A stretch of DNA of 64,000 bases from Bacillus sp. FJAT-27264 (lineage in GTDB: Bacteria > Bacillota > Bacilli > Paenibacillales > Paenibacillaceae): contig NZ_MAQW01000012.1 of NCBI RefSeq assembly GCF_001682855.1, forward strand, positions 434,001-498,000, read 5' to 3'. Made by a program: the position numbers and the translations under genes. Positions 43,875-52,830 of this stretch are shown piece after piece; position 1 is the first letter of the stretch, and each line of letters begins with the position of its first letter. The notes beneath the pieces were generated by a model, which was not told where the DNA came from, ran no database searches, and was given only the letters and a program-made list of their open reading frames with translations.

Positions 43875-44864
43875 TTAGATCGAAAAGAGGCCAATACTGC
43901 GGGAGATACGGTCGAGCTCTGCAAGTTCCTCCAGCGTCAGCTTCTCTTCGACATGCTGCAATGCGTCCCGAATCTGTTCCGGCTTCGACGCTCCAAGAAT
44001 AGCAGAGGTTACATAAGAATGACTTAGTACCCAGGAGAGTGCGAATTGAGCCAGCGTCCACCCTCTCGCCTCAGCCAGCGGTGCGATCTTGTCCACCAGC
44101 TCATATGCTGGATTGGATTCGAGCAGCAGCTCCAGCCTTTTCTCGCCCAGCGCGAGCCTGGAGTCATTCGGAGGCGCTTCACCTTGGCGGTACTTGCCGC
44201 TCAGAATCCCCCTGCCCAGCGGGCTGTAACTAATAATGCCAACGTTCTCGGATTGAGCGAACGGTACGAGCTCCCGTTCAATTCCTCTCGTAATAAGACT
44301 ATACTCTGGTTGGACACTCTCGAACCGATGCAACCCATGAAGCGAGCTAACTCCGTGAGCCTTCGCCAATTGCCAAGCCGCATAGTTGGAGCAGCCCAGA
44401 TAGCGGATCTTGCCCTGCTTAACCAGATCGTCAAGTGCCCGGAGCGTCTCTTCGACCGGTGTCTCGGGATCAAACGAGTGCACCTGATAGAGATCAATAT
44501 GGTCAGTCTGCAGCCGGCGCAGGCTGTTCTCCAGCGCTCGATAAATGTGGTACCGGCTCTGTCCGCCATCATTAACACCCGGTCCCACAGGAGCAGTGAA
44601 CTTCGTGGCAAGCAGAATATCATCGCGGCGACCGCGCAAGAGGCGGCCCAGAATGGCTTCGGATTCGCCAAGTCTTGAATAGTCGAGCGTATCCATCCCG
44701 CTTCCGTACACATCCGCAGTGTCAATCAGGTTAATCCCTGCTTCCAGAGCCGTATCTAGTACCGCTCCAGATGCTTCCTCATCAATCCATCTCCCGAACG
44801 CCATTGTTCCCAGGCTGACTTCGGATACCTTCACACCCGTTCTGCCTAATTTTCGATACAGCAT
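43875..44864 (-). CDS. aldo/keto reductase
   Basis: A 329-residue AKR with the catalytic tetrad visible: Asp and Tyr in LIDTADVYGSG, Lys in ILLATKFTA and His in LYQVHSFD; the NADP(H) clamp is in the C-terminal third (AILGASKPEQIRDAL). It heads the organosulfur operon, 46 bases before the monooxygenase gene, and may reduce the carbonyl product released by that enzyme. It is the first gene after the terminator at 44899-44947. Confidence 0.88.
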   Translation of the reverse strand: MLYRKLGRTGVKVSEVSLGTMAFGRWIDEEASGAVLDTALEAGINLIDTADVYGSGMDTLDYSRLGESEAILGRLLRGRRDDILLATKFTAPVGPGVNDGGQSRYHIYRALENSLRRLQTDHIDLYQVHSFDPETPVEETLRALDDLVKQGKIRYLGCSNYAAWQLAKAHGVSSLHGLHRFESVQPEYSLITRGIERELVPFAQSENVGIISYSPLGRGILSGKYRQGEAPPNDSRLALGEKRLELLLESNPAYELVDKIAPLAEARGWTLAQFALSWVLSHSYVTSAILGASKPEQIRDALQHVEEKLTLEELAELDRISRSIGLFSI

Positions 44865-44898
44865 TTTCGTATTCTCTCTCCTTTGGATATAACAAAAA

Positions 44899-44947
44899 GA
44901 ACAGACATCGAGCGCGCTTCACAATTTCAGCGTCTCTCCGTCTGTTC
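44899..44947 (-). terminator. terminator after the RHH-ankyrin gene
   Basis: GAACAGAC and GTCTGTTC pair around a long inner region that can also fold, followed on the minus strand by TTTTTG. It separates the ankyrin gene from the organosulfur operon. Confidence 0.6.
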
Positions 44948-44985
44948 GGTCGAGTTGTCGTATGTAAATGAATGGTAGTCCCTAA

Positions 44986-45846
44986 TCAAATTTGCAGTAA
45001 ATTCGCAGAAGCTGTATGACCAAGAGAGATTGCTAGTTCATAAGGCGTTTCACCACTAGCGTTCTTCTCTGTCTTATCGGCTCCATAGCTGAGGAATTTC
45101 TCAATAAGCGGCACGTTATCAAAATAAGCCGCGACATGCAAAACATTGAAGCCTTTTCTCAGTTCGCCTTCACACTTGGCATGAATATCGGCTCCAGCCT
45201 CTATCAGCAAGTCCACGAGATGCCCGTATCCACCGAATATGGTGGCGTGGATTGCCATATTGTTAAGACTGCCATCACGACTGCGAGCATGAATGTCAAC
45301 ACCGTGACTAAGCAATAGCTCAACTGTCTCGGTATTTCCAAAGTGTGCGGCCAGAGAGAGTAGCGGAAATCCGTCGTGACTGTAGCTGTTCAGCAGCTCC
45401 GGGGAACGATCTAGCAGCTCTTTTACCCGTGAGCTATACCCAACGGCTGCGGCTTCGAATACGTTCAGCTTGCCCGCTCCGTTCTGAAGCAGCAGCTCTT
45501 TAATGTCATTTGCCCTCATGAACGTAGCCAGCAGGACAGGAGTTTCCCCCTTTTTATTACTAGCGTTCACTAGACTTGCATCCTTGTGAATCAGTTCAGC
45601 AACCTTGTCGATGTCTCGAAGCTTAACCGCTTCGAACATCTCATTGCGCAGTCGCTGCAGGTTGTCAGCCTGTTCCCTTGCCCGCACCAACAGGTCATGG
45701 GAAGCGCGCACTCCCATATTCACAAAGTGGGCGACCGCTCTCGAACGATTGGATTCGAGCCCTGACTCAACAAGCAGATCCACAGCTTTGATAGCCTCTT
45801 CGTCTAGTCTGATGGAGAGCACTGCGGTACTTTTCTTCTTTGGCAT
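44986..45846 (-). CDS. ribbon-helix-helix plus ankyrin-repeat protein
   Basis: A 286-residue protein. The first 45 residues read as an RHH/Arc-type DNA-binding or dimerisation domain (STAVLSIRLDEEAIKAVDLL, LESNRSRAVAHFVN). A short coiled segment follows, then about six to seven ankyrin repeats to the end (for example KGETPVLLATFMRANDIKEL, DGFPLLSLAAHFGNTETVEL, GFNVLHVAAYFDNVPLIEK). The ATG at 45846 is behind GAGGAG; the frame opens 12 bases earlier. A 16-base perfect palindrome lies 20 bases upstream. The combination suggests a regulator whose partner binds the ankyrin part; no specific role is established. Confidence 0.83.
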   Translation of the reverse strand: MPKKKSTAVLSIRLDEEAIKAVDLLVESGLESNRSRAVAHFVNMGVRASHDLLVRAREQADNLQRLRNEMFEAVKLRDIDKVAELIHKDASLVNASNKKGETPVLLATFMRANDIKELLLQNGAGKLNVFEAAAVGYSSRVKELLDRSPELLNSYSHDGFPLLSLAAHFGNTETVELLLSHGVDIHARSRDGSLNNMAIHATIFGGYGHLVDLLIEAGADIHAKCEGELRKGFNVLHVAAYFDNVPLIEKFLSYGADKTEKNASGETPYELAISLGHTASANLLQI

Positions 45847-45866
45847 GATTCTCCTCATCGCTTACA

Positions 45867-45882
45867 TGTAATTTAAATTACA
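45867..45882. promoter_or_regulatory. perfect 16-base palindrome upstream of the RHH-ankyrin gene
   Basis: TGTAATTTAAATTACA is identical on both strands, 20 bases before the start codon. RHH proteins typically bind short palindromes in their own promoters, so autoregulation is likely. Confidence 0.6.
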
Positions 45883-45986
45883 AAATTACTATAACATGAA
45901 CCTTAAAATTTGAATAGCCTTAAATTCATATTATTTTACTTTGATTTATCCAAGTGAAATGAGCAGCAAAAAATCGGCATGAATTT

Positions 45987-46020
45987 TAGCTCAACCTTCA
46001 ATCACCCGAAAGTTGAGCTA
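45987..46020 (-). terminator. probable terminator after the first beta-lactamase-like gene
   Basis: Perfect nine-base arms TAGCTCAAC and GTTGAGCTA with a 16-base loop; an A/T-rich tail follows on the minus strand rather than a clean U-run. Confidence 0.45.
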
Positions 46021-46104
46021 GACAGTCCTTTAAATAAGCATGTTCTATTCCATATTAATGCTGCTGAAGCGCGATGAAGGGATATCCAGTATTGCTTTCG
46101 TTCA

Positions 46105-47148
46105 CTAGACCATCGACTTCACAATGTAATCTCGCACGAACGCCAAAGGTTTAATGGTATTCTCCAGCGTGCTTGTAAATACAATTACCGTTTGCAGACT
46201 TGGAATGACAATAATAAATTGCCCGCTTCTTCCCATCGCAAAAATCATTCTGTTGTTCATAGAAAAATCTTGCTGACCAGGGTCCAGCTGTGCTACCCAC
46301 CAATGAGAAGCGTAATGGCCAATATAATCATAAGTCAAAAGGCGGGGCTCCGTAGACTCCCTGACCCACTCTTCAGACACAATCTGCTTCCCCTTCCACA
46401 TTCCTTCCTGCAAATACAACTGACCAACCTTGGCCAAATCATTTGGGAGCAGCCGAAGTCCATCTGAGCCATAACTGATGCCTTTTGCATCCTCAAACCA
46501 GTGGTAATCCTCAATTCCTAACGGCCCGAATAAATATTGTTCGGCAAAAGCGGACGTTTTCATGCCCGTAGCTTGCGTCAAAATCGCAGAAAGAACATGA
46601 GAACAACCCGAGTTATAATTCATTCGACTGCCCGGATCATCCACCAGCGGCCTATCGAATACAAACTTTACGATATCGTGGACAAACATAGGCGGCATGT
46701 AGTTCCATTCGCCAAATTCCGGCCAGTCCAAACCTACGCTCATCTGTAGCAGGTGTTCGATAGTGATATCTTTCTTGCGAGTGTCTACCTGTTTATCTAA
46801 GATTTTCGGAAAATAATTCTCCAACGTCATATGAACCGAAGGTATGAATCCTTTCTCGATCGCGATCCCGATTAGAATGGAGATGATACTTTTCGTACAA
46901 GAGTTAGTCCGCTGCAGATTATCTCTAATCTTATTGTTTTTGTAATACTGGTAGACTAACGCCCCTTCTTTTAGAACCAGACAGCTTTTCACTTGCGTTT
47001 TCTTCACAGCTTTATCGAGTTTGTCCAGATACTCCTGATCCATGTTATGCTTTTCTGGACTTGATATCGGCCAAGTGTTTTTCTTTTGCACCGAAGTAGA
47101 TCCTTTCATCGCTTTTATTAGTCTTTTCCCATACGAGTGTTGCTCCAT
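46105..47148 (-). CDS. serine beta-lactamase-fold hydrolase (class C/esterase family), copy 1
   Basis: A 347-residue protein with the penicillin-binding-like fold: nucleophile in NSCTKSI (S-x-x-K) and the Tyr-x-Asn element in MNYNSGCSH. No signal peptide is visible, so it is likely a cytosolic esterase or peptidase relative (as in EstB and 6-aminohexanoate-oligomer hydrolases) rather than a drug-resistance lactamase. The start is uncertain: only AAGG is near the ATG at 47148. A fragment of a related gene lies directly upstream (about 47165-47225). Confidence 0.8.
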   Translation of the reverse strand: MEQHSYGKRLIKAMKGSTSVQKKNTWPISSPEKHNMDQEYLDKLDKAVKKTQVKSCLVLKEGALVYQYYKNNKIRDNLQRTNSCTKSIISILIGIAIEKGFIPSVHMTLENYFPKILDKQVDTRKKDITIEHLLQMSVGLDWPEFGEWNYMPPMFVHDIVKFVFDRPLVDDPGSRMNYNSGCSHVLSAILTQATGMKTSAFAEQYLFGPLGIEDYHWFEDAKGISYGSDGLRLLPNDLAKVGQLYLQEGMWKGKQIVSEEWVRESTEPRLLTYDYIGHYASHWWVAQLDPGQQDFSMNNRMIFAMGRSGQFIIVIPSLQTVIVFTSTLENTIKPLAFVRDYIVKSMV

Positions 47149-47164
47149 ACCTTGCAGGTCTGAG

Positions 47165-47225
47165 CTCCTTGCACAAAGACAAAATGAACATTATATCCGT
47201 TGATGATGATTGCCAGTTCATTATG
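47165..47225 (-). pseudogene. fragment of a beta-lactamase-like gene
   Basis: The frame reads ELAIIINGYNVHFVFVQGA, clearly related to SIINGYGFHFVYDQAG of the intact gene at 47244, and the DNA aligns over about 45 bases (AGACAAAATGAA and CCGTTGATGATG are shared on the plus strand). Both its ends are missing, so it is a leftover of a duplicated hydrolase gene. Confidence 0.55.
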
Positions 47226-47243
47226 CCCACCCCCTTTTTATTT

Positions 47244-48302
47244 TTAAAAAAATTGTGATCCTATCACCTGTTCCGCCTTCCAATGAAGCTCCCATATATT
47301 GCAGGTCTGGTTCCCCAGTATGACACTTGTCGTCTCGGTCTCTGGATAGTAGGCCAACATTGCGGCTACTCCCGCATTAGAACCGTCCTTGTAGATGCGC
47401 ATAAGCTTTCCTGCTTGATCGTAGACAAAATGAAAACCATAGCCGTTGATGATGCTTCCCCATTCATATCTCCGTACGTGCTCCGTTTGCGGCTTCATGA
47501 TTTCTTCTGTCATCTCAGCAGATAGCAACTGCCCATTCACCAATGCCCGCATGAAGAGATCCAGATCACCTACGGTTGTAAAGGCTCCCCCGTCAGAGGT
47601 GCCTATCGGAGGAAATGAATAGATATTCTTTTTCCATGTAATTTCGTTATTCTTGTTAAAAATCGCAGCATAGCCTTCCGCCACCGCGCTGTCGCCCTCA
47701 TCTTTAGAGGCAAAAGATGTACTTTTCATGCCACAAACCCGAAAAATGTACTGCTCAACATAGTCCCGATAGCTCGTAGTGCTTACTTTTTCGATAGCAA
47801 GACCAAGCAGGATATACGCACAGTTGTTATAGCTGACATCCGTTCCCGCTTTGAACTTCGGCTCTTTGTACGCGAACTGCGGGATGAAATTCTCGCACTC
47901 TCTTATCGCATAGTTAGGTTTATCTATGAATAGCTCTTCATAGCTCTCCCCCAGTTCCTCGTCTGCGTCGTCGGCAATGCCAGAAGTATGGGTAAGCAAA
48001 TGCCTGATCGTAACATCTGTTGGAATTTGGGTTCCCGTTAAATCGATAATATTCGTAATTCGATCGTTAAGCCCTAGCCTACCCTGATCTACAAGCTGTA
48101 GAATTGCTACTGCCGTAAACAGCTTCGTGACAGACGCTGTATCGAACATCGTGCTAATTGTATTCGGAATTTTGAAGCCTCTATGTGCGAAACCATATGC
48201 ACGTGCGAACAAAGTTTGTTCTTTGCCTTGAATCAAAGCTGCCCCTGCAAAATGATGCTCCTTCGCATACACGTTAAATAACGCATCCAAATGTTGTTCC
48301 AT
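47244..48302 (-). CDS. serine beta-lactamase-fold hydrolase, copy 2
   Basis: A 352-residue protein of the same fold with S-x-x-K in TASVTKLFTA, Tyr-x-Asn in SYNNCAYI and a C-terminal HFVYDQAGK strand. GAGGGGGA lies six bases upstream. Like its neighbour, it lacks a signal peptide. It is only distantly similar to copy 1; the relic between them is nearer to this gene. Role unknown. Confidence 0.83.
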   Translation of the reverse strand: MEQHLDALFNVYAKEHHFAGAALIQGKEQTLFARAYGFAHRGFKIPNTISTMFDTASVTKLFTAVAILQLVDQGRLGLNDRITNIIDLTGTQIPTDVTIRHLLTHTSGIADDADEELGESYEELFIDKPNYAIRECENFIPQFAYKEPKFKAGTDVSYNNCAYILLGLAIEKVSTTSYRDYVEQYIFRVCGMKSTSFASKDEGDSAVAEGYAAIFNKNNEITWKKNIYSFPPIGTSDGGAFTTVGDLDLFMRALVNGQLLSAEMTEEIMKPQTEHVRRYEWGSIINGYGFHFVYDQAGKLMRIYKDGSNAGVAAMLAYYPETETTSVILGNQTCNIWELHWKAEQVIGSQFF

Positions 48303-48425
48303 GGAATATCCCCCTCATAACATCTATTGCTTAATTTTACCAATCCACGCACTAAATGTATTGGTAAAAAATACTTATATCCGTTCTTGATCAAACCTCG
48401 CTTAACTCCCCACAACGCAAAAAAA

Positions 48426-48459
48426 CCGGCCGCTCTGCCATCAGGCAGAACGAGCCGGC
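48426..48459 (-). terminator. terminator after the MetNIQ-like operon
   Basis: GCCGGCTCG-TTCTGCC pairs with GGCAGA-GCGGCCGG, loop TGAT, followed by seven T on the minus strand. Confidence 0.88.
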
Positions 48460-48496
48460 TCTTAAATGTACTGAACGCACGGGGCGCAAGCTTTTA

Positions 48497-49363
48497 TTAG
48501 AATGCAGGGACAACCGCTACACCGTACTTATCTTCAATAAACTTCTTCACTTCAGGCGAGGTTAGAGCCGCGTCGAGTTTTTTGATGTCATCACGGTTTT
48601 CATCACCACTGCGCACAACGATCACGTTGGCATACGGAGAATTGGCGTCTTCACGGAAAAGTGCTGACGCCGGATCCAGACCCGACTCCAGAACAATATT
48701 CGTGTTAATCAACGCGCCATCCAAGTCCTTCAGCGCCCGCGGGAGTGTAGGAACATCAGCCTCAACAAACTTCAAGTTTTTCGGATTTTCTACAATATCC
48801 TTTGGAGTAGCTTCATATGTAGTAAGTCCGTCTTTCAGTTTAATCAGACCTTTTTGTTGAAGCAATACTAGCGTGCGGTATTCGTTGGAAGGGTTGTTCG
48901 GGATACCAATTTGTGCGCCGTCTTTCAGCTCATCGATCGATTTGATCTTCTCCGAGTAGAATCCGATCGGCTCCACATGGACCTTTGTCGTCACGGCAAA
49001 ATCATAACCTTGCTCGCCCTTCACGGAATCAAGGTACGGTACATGCTGGAAGAAGTTCGCATCGATCTGCTTTTCCTTCAGCGCTGGGTTAAGCTGTCCT
49101 TCATCATCAAAGACAACGACATCCAGATCAATGCCTTCCTCCGCCAGCTTTGGCTTAATGAAGTTCAGGATTTCAGCATGCGGTACAGCAGCCGATCCAA
49201 TCTTGAGTACTGTCTTCTTAGCTGGTTCTTCCGCTTTGGCCGGGGTGTTAGCTTTGCTCTCCTTAGAGCCGCCATTGTTTGAGCCAGAACCGCAAGCGGT
49301 CAAAGCCAGCGTGAACAAGAGAATAAGTGCAGATGTCACTACATACGATTTTTTCATTTTCAT
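48497..49363 (-). CDS. MetQ-like substrate-binding lipoprotein
   Basis: A 288-residue NlpA/MetQ family lipoprotein. The lipobox is LTAC, then a linker and the core VLKIGSAAVPHAEIL, DEGQLNPALKEKQIDANFFQHVPYL (part) and VEPIGFYSEKIKS. AGGGA lies seven bases before the ATG at 49363. The family binds methionine or related sulfur compounds. The neighbouring monooxygenase suggests a less usual substrate. Confidence 0.88.
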   Translation of the reverse strand: MKMKKSYVVTSALILLFTLALTACGSGSNNGGSKESKANTPAKAEEPAKKTVLKIGSAAVPHAEILNFIKPKLAEEGIDLDVVVFDDEGQLNPALKEKQIDANFFQHVPYLDSVKGEQGYDFAVTTKVHVEPIGFYSEKIKSIDELKDGAQIGIPNNPSNEYRTLVLLQQKGLIKLKDGLTTYEATPKDIVENPKNLKFVEADVPTLPRALKDLDGALINTNIVLESGLDPASALFREDANSPYANVIVVRSGDENRDDIKKLDAALTSPEVKKFIEDKYGVAVVPAF

Positions 49364-49416
49364 TATAAATCCCTGCTTTCGTCTAAAGTATAGGTTCATT
49401 TCATGAAAACTGTTCT

Positions 49417-50085
49417 CTAGTCCATTTTGAAACGCTTGCGTTCAATCCGCTTGGCCGTATAATCCCCGGTCCACTGGATACTCTGCACAAGTAAGATAAT
49501 AATGAGGACGGTGGCGAATAAGATATCCTCCCGGAACCGCTGGTAACCAAAGCGAATGGCCAGACTTCCCAGTCCCCCTGCCCCGATCGCTCCGGCGACA
49601 GCTGTAAACTCTGTAATAGCAATGACAGCGATGGTCAGCCCGCGTATGAGTGCAGGCAGCGCTTCAGGAATAAGTACCCGAAAAATGATCGTAAATGGCG
49701 AGGCGCCAATCGCTTTGGCTGCTTCAATCTTGCCTGTATCAACCTCCTTGAGAGAATTCTCAATAATTCGTGCCAGGAATGGCGCTGCAGCGATGGACAA
49801 CGAGACAATTGCCGCAGTCGGTCCAAGCGATGTACCAACGATAAGTCTGGATAACGGAAGCAGTAGAACAATCAGTATGATGAATGGCAACGATCGTACT
49901 GTATTAATGAAGGTTCCGATGACTTTATGTACCGCTGGAGCCGGCAAAATTCCTCCTCTTTCCGTCACAACTACACTAATGCCCAAGGCAAGCCCCAATA
50001 ATATCGCAAAGATCGAAGACCAGAACACCATATATAACGTTTGTCCCAGACCCTCCAATAGCAACTCATACAGATCGTCCTTCAT
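49417..50085 (-). CDS. MetI-like ABC permease
   Basis: A 222-residue, five-helix permease with the family segments LRSLPFIILIVLLLP, EAAKAIGASPFTIIF and TAVAGAIGAGGLG. Its ATG overlaps the upstream ATPase stop by four bases. It is followed after 53 bases by the MetQ-like gene. Confidence 0.92.
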   Translation of the reverse strand: MKDDLYELLLEGLGQTLYMVFWSSIFAILLGLALGISVVVTERGGILPAPAVHKVIGTFINTVRSLPFIILIVLLLPLSRLIVGTSLGPTAAIVSLSIAAAPFLARIIENSLKEVDTGKIEAAKAIGASPFTIIFRVLIPEALPALIRGLTIAVIAITEFTAVAGAIGAGGLGSLAIRFGYQRFREDILFATVLIIILLVQSIQWTGDYTAKRIERKRFKMD

Positions 50086-50867
50086 ATGCCTGCCCCTACT
50101 CCCTCCATGGCGAATCGCCTGCTCTGATACTGATGGATAATGTTTATAAAGCGCTGGGCCGTCTGACTCTCCGGATTGAAGAAGAGCTTGTCGACCGTAC
50201 CTGTCTCGACGATTCTCCCTTTCTCGATAACCGCCATCTGATTGCAGATATGCTGCAGCACATCCAGCTCATGTGTGATGAGCAAGATCGTCAACCCCAA
50301 CTGACGGTTAATGTCCTTCAGCAGTTCCAATATGGAATAGGTTGTCTCCGGATCAAGCGCCGAAGTCGCTTCATCACTCAGTAGCACAGTCGGGTCATTA
50401 GCAAGTGCTCGGGCAATGCCGACACGCTGCTTCTGTCCGCCGCTAAGCTGTGACGGATAACTATTCTCCTTTTCAGACAGCTGAACCAAATCCAGAATTT
50501 CTCTCACCCGTGTGCGAATATGCGCCTTATCGTATCCCCCCACCTCTAGCGGGAAGGCCACATTCTGGTACACTGTTTTGGCATCTAGAAGGTTGAACTG
50601 TTGAAAGATCATCCCAATCTTCTGCCTTGCCTTGCGAAGCGCCGCGCCCTTCAGTGCCGTGATCTCCTCGTCTCCGATCAAAATACGACCGGTGTCCGGT
50701 TCTTCAAGCCGATTCAAACAGCGGATCAGCGTAGATTTGCCGGCGCCACTAAATCCGATAATTCCGAAAATATCCCCTTTTCTAACATTCAACTGAATAT
50801 TGTCTAACACCTGGATAGAGCCCTGCACCGTGTTATAGCTCTTGCTAAGTCCCTCAACGGTAATCAA
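50082..50867 (-). CDS. MetN-like ABC ATPase lacking the regulatory NIL domain
   Basis: A 261-residue ATPase with Walker A GFSGAGKST, signature LSGGQKQRVGIARAL, Walker B VLLSDEATSALD and switch histidine in LITHELDV. Characterised MetN proteins are about 340 residues with a C-terminal NIL/ACT domain that senses methionine; this copy stops before it, so feedback inhibition by substrate is not expected. It starts with TTG, GGGAGG eight bases upstream. No SAM riboswitch is seen before it. It is divergent from the monooxygenase at 51164. Confidence 0.9.
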   Translation of the reverse strand: MITVEGLSKSYNTVQGSIQVLDNIQLNVRKGDIFGIIGFSGAGKSTLIRCLNRLEEPDTGRILIGDEEITALKGAALRKARQKIGMIFQQFNLLDAKTVYQNVAFPLEVGGYDKAHIRTRVREILDLVQLSEKENSYPSQLSGGQKQRVGIARALANDPTVLLSDEATSALDPETTYSILELLKDINRQLGLTILLITHELDVLQHICNQMAVIEKGRIVETGTVDKLFFNPESQTAQRFINIIHQYQSRRFAMEGVGAGI

Positions 50868-51163
50868 TGCTGCAACCTCCCTCTCGCTTAATCTTGGCTG
50901 TCACTCAACAATACATATGGTATGGACCTACACTGCATTAGTTCTTAGACGAAGCCAACTGTTCGTTCATGACCCAATAATAACTATTCCTAGTGTTTTA
51001 GTGTGCTTATTCCCAAAGTATAGGAGCACATCTTCCAAACGTCAATAGTTTTAAAATAAAATTCTATGTAAAGTTTAAATTGACACAGCATTCATAAAGC
51101 GCTAAATTAAATCCAACTATTCTTATTGAATTATTTTATACTTAAGTACGGAGGATGAATAAG

Positions 51164-52528
51164 ATGACCGATAAACGACAAATCAAGCTTTCTGCCTACC
51201 TGGTCGGCACCGGGATGCATACCGCTTCCTGGAGATTGCCGCAAGCACAGGCAAACTCCAGTATTGATATCGACTACTATAAGAAACTGGCCCAGACCGC
51301 AGAGCGCGGCAAATTTGACATCGCGTTCTTGGCGGACAGTCTGGCCATCAACGAAGTCTCTCATCCTAATATATTGAATCGTTTTGAACCGATCACACTT
51401 ATTGCAGCTTTGGCTGGGGCTACCTCTAAAATTGGGCTTGTCGCCACCGCCTCCACTTCTTACATTGAGCCGTTTAATCTGGCTCGCCTGTTGATGTCGG
51501 TTGATCATATCAGTAAGGGACGTGCAGGCTGGAACATTGTCACTACCCGGGATTTGTCCGGCAATACTGCCCGGAATTTTAGTGCAGAAGAACATTTGGA
51601 GCACAGCCATCGATATAAGCGGGCATCGGAATTTCTGGAAGTGGTGCAGGGGTTGTGGGATTCCTGGGAGGATGATGCTTTTGCATACGACAAAGAGAAG
51701 GGCGAGTTTTTTGACACGGCCAAGCTTCATCGTCTGAATCACAAAGAGGAGTTCTTTTCAGTAGAGGGGCCGCTTAATATTGCCCGGTCACCACAAGGCC
51801 ATCCGGTGCTCGTTCAGGCCGGAACTTCAGATGCAGGACAGAGCTTCTCTCTCCAGCTGGCTGAAGTTATTTTCTCCATCAAACATCATCTTGAAGATGC
51901 ACAGGAATTTTACCGCTCTTATAAGAGCCAATTGGCGCAGCATGGGCGGGATCCTGAGAAGGTATACATTTTACAAGGGATCTCCCCTATTATTGGGACA
52001 ACGGAAAAAGAAGCCGAGCAGAAACGGCGGCAGCTTGAATCACTCATCACGGAAGAGGCTGGCCTTCGCTTCTTGTCCGATTATTTTCCGAATATAGACT
52101 TTAGCGGCTACACTCTGGCTGCGAGAGCTCATGAGCTTGGACTACATACGGTTCAGCTATCCAAATCCGATTTCAAAAAGCATCAGCCGATCATCGCCCG
52201 TGATAATCCGACGCTACGAGAGCTGTATTCCTTACTTACAGGTGCTTTCAGCAGCAACGATCTGGTCGGTACGCCTGAGAAAATCGCGGATACTCTGGAA
52301 CGATGGTTCCAGGAAGAAGCCGCTGACGGCTTTATGCTAATGGCTCCGTCTTTACCGGACGGACTAGAGGATTTCGTTAACCTGGTCGTTCCGATTCTGC
52401 AAGCAAGAGGACTGGTTCGTACCGAATATGAGGGTAATACTTTGCGTGAGCATCTGGGCCTGTCCATTCCTGCTAGCCGCTATGACGAATCATCCTATGA
52501 AGTGATTGGTACTCAGACTCGTTCTTAA
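51164..52528 (+). CDS. NtaA/SnaA/DszA-family flavin monooxygenase, second copy
   Basis: A 454-residue luciferase-like monooxygenase of the same family as the one at 42461 (LSAYLVGTGMHTASWRLP, FDIAFLADSLAIN, GRAGWNIVTTRDLSGN, ADGFMLMAPSLPDGLEDF). The ATG at 51164 has GGAGG nine bases upstream; the ATG at 51155 is adjacent to that site. It is divergent from the MetNIQ-like operon across about 296 bases, so both probably answer to one regulator, most likely sulfur limitation. Confidence 0.88.
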   Translation: MTDKRQIKLSAYLVGTGMHTASWRLPQAQANSSIDIDYYKKLAQTAERGKFDIAFLADSLAINEVSHPNILNRFEPITLIAALAGATSKIGLVATASTSYIEPFNLARLLMSVDHISKGRAGWNIVTTRDLSGNTARNFSAEEHLEHSHRYKRASEFLEVVQGLWDSWEDDAFAYDKEKGEFFDTAKLHRLNHKEEFFSVEGPLNIARSPQGHPVLVQAGTSDAGQSFSLQLAEVIFSIKHHLEDAQEFYRSYKSQLAQHGRDPEKVYILQGISPIIGTTEKEAEQKRRQLESLITEEAGLRFLSDYFPNIDFSGYTLAARAHELGLHTVQLSKSDFKKHQPIIARDNPTLRELYSLLTGAFSSNDLVGTPEKIADTLERWFQEEAADGFMLMAPSLPDGLEDFVNLVVPILQARGLVRTEYEGNTLREHLGLSIPASRYDESSYEVIGTQTRS

Positions 52529-52587
52529 AAAAGTTTGTACTAATTCATTTAATTAATACTTGATCAAATTATGAAAAATAAAACAAC

Positions 52588-52622
52588 GGCAGTCCTGGTC
52601 GAGAAAAAAGCCTAGACTGCTG
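52588..52622 (+). terminator. terminator after the second monooxygenase
   Basis: GGCAGTCCTGG pairs imperfectly with CCTAGACTGCT, followed by TTTTTTTT. Confidence 0.8.
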
Positions 52623-52830
52623 CTTTTTTTTAAAAAAATACATGTCCCGTTAGAATAGCAAATGAACTACAACTATTTTTCCCAAAGCTCAATTAGGTTG
52701 GTTCTCCAAAATACTCCTCCAAAACTTTTATCATTGGATCTAGCTCCTGTCTGTTATGAATTTATAGGGATCTATTACACTAGAGATTCGTGATTTAAGT
52801 GTACGTTCCTTTTTTAATATCCATCTCCCA

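Noticed and set aside
46105..48302. Reading the two beta-lactamase-fold genes as antibiotic resistance determinants
   Set aside because: Neither has a signal peptide, and their motifs suit esterase/peptidase-type members; resistance cannot be claimed.
50868..51163. Possible SAM riboswitch or T-box before the MetNIQ-like operon
   Set aside because: No S-box or T-box core sequences, and no terminator hairpin before the start codon, were found on the minus strand.
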